Positions 13,101 to 24,100 of a DNA stretch of 64,000 nucleotides are shown here, piece by piece. The notes under the pieces are model-generated. The model was given only the letters and a program-made list of their open reading frames with translations. It was not told the origin of the DNA and ran no database searches. A program made the translations under genes and the position numbers. How positions within the stretch are numbered: the first letter of the stretch is position 1; the number at the start of each line of letters is the position of its first letter. The stretch is from Pleodorina starrii (lineage: Eukaryota; Chlorophyta; Chlorophyceae; Chlamydomonadales; Volvocaceae), in the NCBI GenBank assembly GCA_030267565.1, contig BRXU01000005.1:4901501-4965500 (forward strand), written 5' to 3'.

Positions 13101-15130
13101 ATGCAGCACCCAAGCTCAGACGCAAGCTTAAAGCTAAAGCTCAAGCTGTTCGCCCGCTCGCACCTGCTCCACGGCGTTCCCTACTCGCTGGGTGTTGCAG
13201 CGGATGGTGTCCACCGCATCCGGGTCCGTGAACACCTTGTCAAGGCCGTAGGTCTGTGGGTGTGTGGGTGTGAGTGTGTACGGGTGTGAGTGTGTGCAGG
13301 AGAGAAGGAGAGCAGGCGGGAGGTTGCAAAGAGATGAGACCTCAGAGATGAAGCCGCGGCGGGAGGAAGGAGGGGGTGAGGGAAGGAGGAGGGGGAGCTC
13401 ACTTTGCAGGTTATGGGGAGCACAGCAGCGGGGGTAGCTCGTTAGCACGTCAAACGGGCTACAGGTAGAAAACTTAAAGAGACATGGGAAGATGAGTGAT
13501 TCAAGCGAACCGAGCCGAATCGCCGTTGCTGTGGCTGGTGAGAACACGTGCAGCCGATCCCGGTTGGCATCGCGCACTCCCAAATCCAAGTGCGCCGCGG
13601 GGCTCCACTCGTCTGGACAGAGGGCGCATCGACGTCGTGATTGCAGCGATGGATAGCACGAAGCGAAGCGCGAGGACGCTGGCGAGGCGGAAAGGCCGCG
13701 GGCTGGTGACCGAGCCGTGCACATCGGCCCCGCGGTCCGCTGCATGATCAACCCTGACCACATGCCCATCCACCCACACAACCCGCCCACTCACGCGCCG
13801 TGCGCTCACACTGATGACCGCCTCGGCATCGCCTCGCCTCGCTTCGCTCGCATATCCCCAACCCGGTGCTCCGTCCCCCATCTCCCTCTCCCTCCCTCTC
13901 CCTCCCTCTCTCTCCCTCCCTCTCCCCCTCCCTCTCTCACTCACGTGGCGAATGCGCTCCACCACAGTCGCTCCTTCGCGCCGCCGTCGCTCCAACTCCA
14001 CATCCAAACGGCCCCGCTCCACATCCGCACGTAAGGAGCCCTCCGCGGCCAACCTGGCCGCCGCCTCCCCACCGCCGCCCACGCCGCTGCCACCCTCATC
14101 GGCCGCCTCCTGGGCCGCCGCTGACGTGGCAACCTCCCCCTCCGCCAGCGTTTGGCGGCCCCCGGAAGACCCATCCGCCGCCTCCGCCGCCGCCGCCGCC
14201 GCTGCGGGTGAGGCGTTGTCCTCGGTCGCTGCTTCCGCCGCGCCGTGGCCTCGGCCCTCCGGCGCAGCAGGGGGCAGCGCGCCCTCCGCCGACGCCGCCG
14301 CCGCGTCCGGCGCTGCCGCCTCACCGGCTGTCGTCGCCGTCTCGTCAAGTACTTCAGAGGACGCCTGGCTGGGTTGCGGTGGCTGGGGAGGCTGGGTTTG
14401 GGGCTCGGCTTGCTGGGCCGGGGCCGGAGATGGGGCCGGAGAGGTGGCGGACGGCGGCGGCGGCGGCGGCGGGATGTGGGAGGTGGCCCAGGCCGTGACC
14501 CACTCCTCGATGCACAGCTCGCAGCCAAGCTGGTGGAGAACCGACCTGCGGGCCGTTGGTTTGGGTTGTTGCGTTGGTTGGGTTGGGTGGGTTGGTGGTG
14601 TCAGTTGCGTCAGTTGCGCGGTTTTCTTAAAAAACACCTCCCACGCATAGCCTGACCTGTCAACTTCAAGGCTCCCTCACGTCAGGTATTCCGAGTTGTA
14701 ATTCCGAGTCCGGGTTCAGGTTTGTGGGCTGCTGCAAAGCTCCCGAGGGATGTGCATTTGCGTGTGTGTGTGTGAGTTGGGTGGTGGTGGTGGTGCAGGA
14801 GGCAACAATAGGCGCTGAAAGCACCTAGCAGGGCACTAGCAGGGGGGTCGCCGACTTGGGTCGTCTTGGGCCGTTGGTCGGCCCCCTTGGGGAGCCGAAT
14901 GGTGTCGCCGTGTGTGTATGTGTGTGTGGGTGTGAGGGTGGGGTTCCCCCGGCGGCCTCCCTGGAGAACCCACCCACCCGCCCGCCCACCCACCCACCTG
15001 TGCTCCGCCCCGGCGCACGCCGTCAGCAGCAGGGAGCGCCAGCCGCGCCCCATTACGAGGGGGCTCTCCAGGGGGGGAAGCAACACGCTGCAGGGACAGG
15101 GCGGAATCAGACAGGCAGGCAGGCAGGCCA

Positions 15131-15166
<36 letters not shown>

Positions 15167-18100
15167 TTTGGGCCGAGAGATACAGCGGATCGCGGCGCGC
15201 CGGCGGCAGTGCCGTGTACCTGAGACGGGAGCTCGGCGACTCGGAGCTCGGGGTGCTCGGCCCAATACTCTCCAGCGCTGCCACACCACACCACACCACA
15301 CCACACCACACCACACCACACCACACCACACCACACCACACCACACCACACCACACCACACCACACCACACCACACCACACCACACCACACCACACCACA
15401 CCACACCACACCACACCACAACTGCCCCTGTCCATACCCCCATACCCCCACACTCCCACGCTCCCGTCGTCCCGTGCCGCAAGTGCGCCCAAACGGCGGT
15501 GGCTCGAGAGGCACGCCCTCCCCGCCCCCCCCCCCGCCGCGCCGCTCTCCGCCCCCCCCCCCGCCCAAACAGCTCCGTACCTTCTCGCCAGTGCGGTCCT
15601 GCTGGTTCGCAGCGGTATGGCAGCCAGGCAGTCCAGACAGCAGCGAAGCAGCGGCAGCTGGGGGACCTGGGGACGAGCCCGCCGCCCCCAGCTGCTCGCG
15701 GGGACAGGGCCGGGAACGGGTACGACAAGATCAGGATCGGGATCGGGACGTGGTCAGGGGCAACAGAGGACTGGACACCGAGCGCCCACCCTCATGTGAC
15801 GAGACGGTGGTGGTGAGGGCTGCAGGGTCACCAGCGAATACAGTCGGGTCGAACGCTCAGTCGCTCACCAGGGCTGACCGAAAACGCGTGAAAAGTCCGG
15901 TAAAAGAGCTCCAGGAAGGGCACCAGGAAGGGCACCAGGGGACACATCAGCCTCTCCGCCGCGACAAGGCGCCTCAACGCAGCAGCAGCAGGTGATCCAT
16001 CCATCCATCAACGACCCAACAGCCAACCGCTCCCTCGGACACCCATGTGTCGCCAGAAACGCACCCGGCGGCTCCCCCGGGCACCCTCAGCGCCATCACC
16101 CCATACACGCGGCCCAGCTCGGGACGTGGGACCCCATGGGCCGCCCAGCTCCCGGGGCCCGCCCCCGGCCTTCCTTCCCCCCACCTCAACCCCCCCCCCA
16201 CCCCCGCAGCACCGCACCTACCTGCCGCCTCCGCCTCCGCCCGTCGCCCCCGCGTCGTTCTCCATCCAGGCGGCCCAGCCGCACTCCACCAGACTCTCCA
16301 GGTACTGAAGCGACCAGCCGGCACACAGGCAGGAGATACACACACACAGCCACACACACACCTCACGCCCTTCTCGCACCGCAAGGGGAAGAGTGCTTAG
16401 GCGGTCTTTCCGTCGAGGCTGGGTAAGCAGCCCCTGGCCATCGTCAGGGCCCGGTCAGATACTGAAACGACACACGCACACGCACACACACACACACCGG
16501 CAGGAGTACATCCACGTTGTCAGTGACCGACACACACGTGCTCACACACATGGGCACCGGCACGCACAGCATGCGGGTGCACCCCCCCCCCTCAAGAGAA
16601 GAAGCGAAGCGAACCCAACGAACCCAACCCGTGACGCGCTGCCTGCCGGGACGCGCCACCGGGACCACCGGGACCAGTGGCCCCAATCGCCCCGCACCCC
16701 ACTTGCCTGCATGGGCGCCTGCGCTGCGCCGCCCGAGTCGGCCAGCACCGACAGCAGCGCCGCCGCCATGCCCCGACCGTCCAGACTGGTCAGCCGCTGC
16801 CGGAACAGAGACACGGAGCCCTGCAGGCAGTCCGGCGGAGCATAGGCGCGTCATCGTTCGTTGGTTCGTTGGGGCCGAGGGCCGGGGGCCGGGGGTTGGG
16901 GTGCAGCGTTGGAAGAAGAAGCACCAGCGCGGGCCGCAACAGCTGAATGAAACAGCGATGACACAGGTCCACGCAGGTTTTAAATTTTGTGCTTGTGTGT
17001 ATGTATTTGTGTGCGGGTGTGCGGGTGTGTGTGCAGTGTGTGTGGGTGTGCGGGTGTGTGGCAGCACGGATGCGTTCGTCGAATGCGAAGCAGCGCCGGA
17101 AGCGACAACGGACTCCGCCGACTCACCTCCCCCCCCCACCAAACAAGAGTACAAGACCCACCATCACATCCAGCCCCTCACCTCCACTCCAAGCCCGGCG
17201 GGGATCTTGATCAGCCCGCCGCCACCGCCGCCGCCACCGCCGCCGCCCGTTGCCGCAGCAACCGCCCGCCAGCCCAGCTCCCCGCCGTGCGCCTCCTGCC
17301 TGGAGGAGTAGTAGGTGGGGGTGCGGGCGTGCGGGTGCGCGGGCGGGCGTGTGGGTGTTTGGGTGTGCTGTGGGTCGGGAGGTGGGAGGTGGGGTGGGGA
17401 CGGCGCAGGCGCGAGCCAATATATCAACACGCATCATATCATATCAACAATATTGCGGCATGCCGGCGGAAATCACCGCCTCGCGAACATCACTGACCAT
17501 CGCCCGCCCTCCGCCCTCGCCGTGCAAATATGTGTGGGATTGGGATTGGGTTCGGGCTTGGGTGGTGTGCCGGTGCGAGGCCCAAATGCGGGGCCCAAGC
17601 AAACGGTGGCCGGAGCACGGCCGCTTGCGGCGGTGCGCCAGCAGCACTGCACCCAGCCGTATCACCCCGCCCTCCCCAATAACCTCATACCCCCCATACC
17701 GCTCATACCGCCTCACGTCCTACCTCTGCAGGTACTGCCGCAGCGGCCCCAAGTGCGGCTGAAACACGTCCTCCCACTTGCTCCACTCCCCCAGCTCCGC
17801 CAGCATAGGCGCCGCCCCCAGACACGCAGCCGCGGCGGCGGCCGGGTCGCCCCCCAGAAGCGACGCCAGCAGCGAGCGAGGGCTGCCGCCGCCGCCGCCG
17901 CCGCCGCCAGCCAGCAGCGCCTGCGGCGGCGCCAGGCCCAGCTCCGGAACCACGATGGCGGATGCCGTACTCGAGGACGCGGACGGCTCGCCGTACAACG
18001 ACTCGGCGTCTTCCAGCAGCCGTCGTACAGGCCCGAACCCCAGGGCGGCGGCGCAGGGCACGCCGTACTGAAGCCGCAGGGCGGTCTCCGCGGCCGCGGC

Positions 18101-21100
18101 TAGCTCGTCCGGCTGCTGGTCGTACGGGTACGACATAGCTGCCGCCTCCCCGTCACCTGCCGGGTGCGTTGGGTTGGTTGGTGTATTTTGGCGGGAAGGC
18201 GGGGGAAGGGGCGAAGCGGAATGGGGCACTACAGCACAGCACAGCACAGCACGGCGCACCGCACCTCGCCCCATATCACGCACACGGCCCGCTCGCCCTC
18301 TCCCCTCCCAGCACTATTGTGTGCCGCACGCCCGCCTGACTGTCCGACTGACTATCTGAAAAGTGAGGGCCGAGATTCCCCGCTCTCTCCACGGGGGGGG
18401 GGGGGGGTCTTAGGGTCTTAGGGTCGAGCAGCGGACAGCGCAGAGGACCTCGCCCCCCTCACGATCCGGCAGACAGGCGCGCACACCGCACTGCACTCCG
18501 CGCTGGCCCCCACGCTGGCCCCCACGCTGGCCCCCACGATCCGACCGGGTGGGTGCGCGTAGTCAGGCGCGCGCGCACCGCACTGCGCTCCGTGCCGGCC
18601 CCCACCTCCCTCCCACCCCCTCCCTCCCTCTCCCCCCTCTCCCTCCCTCCCTCTCCCTCCCCCACCCTCCCCAAAAACACACGCGGCTGCCGACCCGGTC
18701 ACCGCGGGCCCCCCGCTCCCCCCCCCTCTGCGCTGCGCTGCTTGCTTTGGCGCATTCGGAACACACTCACGGGGTAGCGGGAGGCGGGTCTCCAAACTCC
18801 AGACTGCCCAACGGACCATAGCTACCGCCGACATCCTCCACCCCCCCGCGTCGCCCCCCGCTCACCTCCTCGCTCCTCCCGCTGCCCCTTCCGCCTGAAG
18901 GCCGCCAGCACCATCGCAAGCAGCTCCAGAACCTCCTCCACACCGCCGCCGCCGCCGCCACTGCCGGCCGCCGCCGCCGTGACGACGCAGCGCGCGCCCG
19001 CGGCGCCGCCCCCTCCCATTCCCACGCCAACGTCGGTGCCGGTGAGCTCCGCCGCCAGATCGTGGTTGTCCGCCAGTGCTGCGGCATTGCGTGTGCGTGT
19101 GCGTGTGCGTGTGTGTGTGTGGCGGTGGCAGCCGAGCCGGGTAGGATTTGATTCCGTCAGGCGTGCACGCATGTACAGACAGGACCAGGATCGGACGCTC
19201 TCGAGGTCATCCCCTCACTCGCGCGCCGTCGCACCTAAGCGCCTCGCACGTTCCTTTTCGCGAGACAAATGATGCGTGTGTTGCAAACGGCAAAAGGCGG
19301 TTGGGCACACTGTACGGCACATAACTCACGGCGCACATTGCAAGGCACATGTTTTATCAGGGCGCACAAACTTGGGACCGCACATAGCCCGGCGCAGCCC
19401 CCCCTAGCCCTACCCGCCAGCAGGGACTCGCCCCGGCCCAGCTCCGCAAAGCTGCGGCAGCCCAGCTCCCGGGCCACATCGCGTTCCAGGCTTGCCAGCG
19501 CGCGGAAGGAAAGGCCCTGCGGTCACACGGGCGGACACACACACACACATATACACGCACACGCACACGTGTTTCTGTCCGCGCACGTAGGCCCTTCATC
19601 TATCCGAGCCGCAGACGTCCCAGAGGTCAGAGATCAAATGTCAGGGCAAGTCCCAAGCATCCACCGCCACTGCTGCTGCTCTCTCCCTCGCAGCGGGGTC
19701 CCTGAGGATGAGGGAGGGCGGTGGCTGCCGAGGCAGCTCCCACACTCTCGCCCGCCGGCGGGGCTTCCACCGAACCGGCCACAACACCGGAGCTTCAACC
19801 CGCGGCTTCTTCCCAAACCGGTCAGCGGGGCTTCGACCAAACCAACCCGGACACAGCGCAGCTGCTCAAGTCAACCCTAATCAGGCAGTCCGCGAGCACA
19901 GCTCCCTCCTGCTTCCCTCCTGCTTCCCTCCCGCTTCCCTCCCGCTTCCCTCCCGCTTTCCCTCCCGCTTTCCCTCCCGCTTCCCTCCCGCTTTCCCTCC
20001 CGCTTCCCTCCCGCTTTCCCTCCCGCTTCCCTCCCGCTTCCCTGCTTCCCTCCCGCTTCCCTCCTGCTTCCCACCCCCCCGCTCGCTCGCCTGGTTGTTT
20101 CTCGACACCGCCTCCTGCAGACGCCGCCAGCTGACGGCCGTGCGCCGGGTAGCAGCCCCCCCCTGCTGCCCCCCGCCCGCACCCATCACACCGCCGCCTT
20201 CGCCGCCTTCGCCGCCGCCGCCTGGGTGGAAGGCCAATGCAGCGCCGGGCCCAGCGGCAAGCAGCGGCTGCGCCGCCCGCCGCGCCTGAGCCACCATCAT
20301 CGCCGCCGCCTCCAGGGCCAAGTGCAGCTGAGCCGCGATGCTGACAGACTGAGACTGCAGCGCCGACAAACGCTTTTCGGTCATCTTGCCCTGAGGGGGG
20401 CGGTGGGGCGGGGCGGAGGGCGAGGGGGTTGAGCGTGGCAGCTGCTGCGCGCCCCATGCAGGTGCGCGGAGGGCAAGGGCAGAAGAGTGAGTGAGTGAGT
20501 GAGTGAGTGAGTGAGTGAGTGAGTGAGTGAGTGAGTGAGTGAGTGAGTGAGTGAGTGAGTGAGTGAGTGAGTGAGGAGGAGGAGGAGGGGGATTTGAAGA
20601 GTGAAGGGGGAGGAGGGGGAGGAGGGGGAGGAGGGGGAGGAGGGGGAGGAGGGGGAGGAGGGGGAGGAGGGGGAGGAGGGGGAGGAGGGGGAGGAGGGGG
20701 AGGAGGGGGAGGAGGGGGAGGAGGGGGAGGAGGGGGAGGAGGGGGAGGAGGGGGAGGAGGGGGAGGAGGGGGAGGAGGGGGAGGAGGGGGAGGAGGAGGA
20801 GGAGGAGGTTGGGAACCATGCATTCTAGTGTTATGGACGAACGCTTGCTGGGGATAAAGCGACGTCAAGAACTTGATGCGAGGAGCCCAGCTACGGTAGC
20901 TGCCCCTCGCCTCCTGCGGGTCGGGGCCCCAGTTCCACGCCCGCACGTGGGCAGGCGGCCGGGCAACTGGGGCCCCGCGGGAAGGCGCCCCGGCCACCCC
21001 GGCCAGCGGGCGGGCTTGCAACTGGGGCTTCGCTAGCTGGAGCACTGCAGGCCTCGACCCCGACGCCCTGCGCGCGCATGACGCATCCCTAGGTGTGCGC

Positions 21101-24100
21101 TCCGCCGCCCTAACTGCCCGCTCATACGGACACACTGTGTATGCCTCCCAGGGTGGGTGGGCGGGTATACGGGCTCCCTGCACGCGCACGCGTCCCGCCC
21201 CCGGCCCGCCGCCACACACATCGCCGGTGGGCCTTATTAGGCACCCCGCCGCGGAGCCCGGCTGCGCCCCCCTCCCCCCTCCCCCCCAACACACACCGAC
21301 ATACACAGCCACACACCGTTGGGAAGGAGGCGCCCAGCAGCTGCTCCCACACCAACAGCAACCGTTGGTACTCCACCACATCCGCGGCCGACTCCGCCCC
21401 GCACGCCTTGGCCCCAGCCGCCCCCCTCCCCGCCCGCTGCGCCTCCAGCTCCGCCAGCCGTGCGGCGACGTGGTTCTGGAAGTGCAGGCCGCCAAGCGCC
21501 AGAGCCTCCGCCGAGCCGCCCAGGAAGCGAGCCAGGTGGCCTTTGGCGGGGCGATACGGATCCGGATCCGGATCCGGGTGGGTGCGAAACGTAAGGTACG
21601 GGGACGCGGAGGGCGCAGAGGCAGGCGGGTGGGTCGGGCCGGGCCGGGCCCGGGCGGGGCGGGGTTCAGGTCAGGGGAGTGAGGCGGAACACACGGGACG
21701 TACACACACGCGCATGGGAGAGGTTAACTGGTTAACTGGGAGGATCAGTGGAGCACTGCTGTTCGGCGTGTAGGTTGGGTGTGCGCGCAAGTACGGTACT
21801 CTTGGCCCGTGGGCGGGTACTACCGTATCTGGAAGGAACACGGGCGCTGTGCTGCTGCGGGGTCCGTAGACCGCAGTCCGCAAATCCGCAGTCTGCAGGG
21901 CTATGTATTGGCGGGGGGACCGGCGGAGCGCCCCCGTGCTTGGCAGCAGCCTTCTGGTAGTCCAACATACGACTGTTCATTCCCGTTACCCGCATGCGTC
22001 CACATGGTTTTCCCGCTCGCTTGCTCTCTCTGTCTATGCCTCTCTGTCTTTGTCTCTGTCTCGGTCTCTCTCACATGCTCCGTCACACACTCTCGCTCAC
22101 CCTGCAGCGCATCCAGGGCTCCCGGGAGCAGATGCAGAGATGCCGCCGCCGCCGCCGACGGAACCGACGTGCCGCCGCCGCCACCGCCACCGCCGGCGCC
22201 GCTCAGATGCTCAGCAGTGGTCGCAGCGGCGAAATCCTGAAACAGGGCGCAACCGCGGGGGAGTGCGACCCGTCCAGGTACAGGTACGGGCACGGGCAAG
22301 CATGCATGGCCCAGCGAGTGCGTAACTAGCACCCAGCTAGATAGCTCGACGGGGGTACCGTAAACGGGGGTGAGGAGGAGGCTACCGCAGCGAGGAGACG
22401 GAGGCGGCGTGAGCGAGGAGCGGACCCTTTGGGGTGTATAAAGAAAATTTCGGGCCCTTTAGGGGGCCCAGATCAGCGCAGCAGGGGAGGCCGCGGCAAT
22501 GCTGAGACCCCAAGCGGCCTGGAGTCGCCGCAGCCCGTATAAAGCTGTAAAGCCCCACCCCACCTTGACCGCTTGCAGCAGCGCAGTCAGCTCGGCTCGC
22601 AGCCGCTGTTTGACGTGCCTGGTGAGAGCCTGCGGGGGATGGGGTGCGGGGTGAGGGGGCATGACGGGGACGTGTCGTTCTGGGGGGCGGAAAAGGGGCG
22701 GGTGTGTGTGTCGTACGACTAGGGTTCGTTCGATACGGTACGTGCGTCAGCGCTGCCAGGGCGTGGTCAATGTCCCCTTCGGCCCCCCTTGAGCCTCCTC
22801 CCTCAGGAGCAACCTTGACGCAACCTCAGCGCACAAATGTCAACCGAGCGAGGCCGGCAGCGGCAGCGGCAGCGGCAGCGGCACCAGCGCCGGCAATCGA
22901 CCCTTTCGGTACCTTCGGACCATGTCAGCTTGCCATGGCGCGAGCGCGAGTCTGCGAGATACCACCCACCGTGGCCGTGGGCGCGGCAGTAACCGACCGA
23001 CCCACCCACCCACCCACCCACCCCCCGACCCACCGACCCACCAAATCCACCCACCGGCATCAGCTCGTACGCGTCGCGGCACTCGGCCTCCACCTCATGC
23101 TGAGCCGCCTTGAGCACCCGCCCGCGCGCCTCCTTTACAACAGAGTTGAGGTCCCGCATGCTCTGCGCCGCATCACACACACCGGGGCCGCGTCGCGTTG
23201 CGCCGTGTCAGGGGGTCCTCCCTCCCATCGCGGTGCGGCGAGCCACACACACGGGATGCCGCTCGCCACGTCACACCGTGCCGTCGTCGCGCGTCACATT
23301 CCAGGGCGGGAAGGGCGTCCCCCGTCCGCCCCTGCGTGTGTTGTAGCCTTGCACGTGCCAACGACTGCTGAACCGAACGCTGCACAAGCACGCACACGCA
23401 CACGCACCCGCGCGCAAACGCAAACGCAAACGCAAACGCACGCGCACACACACGCACCGATTTGAGGTCGCCAATGACAAGGCCCAGCTTGTCCCCAATG
23501 ACCACCCCCAGATCCCGGCACGACCTGCAGCGGAGGGGGGGGGAGGGAGGGGGTTATCCACGTATAGGGGAGGGCGGAGCTTGCGGCGGGGATGCGTCAA
23601 TGTGCGTGTATTGTGCGTGTGCGTGGCGGTGGTGGCGGTGGCGGTGGGGGGGGGGGCGGCTGGGGAGAGCGGGAGGCGAAGAGGGGGGCACGCGCGCGCC
23701 CACACAGCCAACGTGCCAACGTGCCAAGGGCGCTGCCAGCACCCACACCAAAAGCTCTGGTGCCCATCTTGCGTGCTCGCCCCTTCCCCCCCTCCACACA
23801 CGGTGGCAGCAGGGCGTGTGTGCATGACGGTCCTGGGGCCCTGGCGGAAGAGGCCCCATTCGACCAGCCGACCAAGCTGACGGCACTGCACTGCACCGCG
23901 CCGACTGACGGGCTGACACTAGGCTGACGCAGACTAGGCCGCACCCCGCGGCGCCGCGCCGCTCCACGATACCCCTGTGGTCGTGTGTTGTGTCGCCCCC
24001 TGCGGCCCCCTCACTTTTGGTAGGTCCTCTCCACCTCGAGGCACAGCTCCTCCGGAAGGATCTTCTGCTGGGCGGTCTTCTTGCGGGACAGCTGGCCCAG

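Noticed and set aside
14682..15995. Open frames of 316-379 codons on both strands around 15.3 kb
   Set aside because: Generated by the (CCACA)28 array, which has no stop in several frames; composition is purely repetitive.
19822..21705. 627-codon minus-strand open frame with a long poly-Pro region
   Set aside because: It runs through the GAGT and AGGAGGGGG arrays; the coding exons here (20109-20390 and 21317-21540) use other frames and are joined by splicing.
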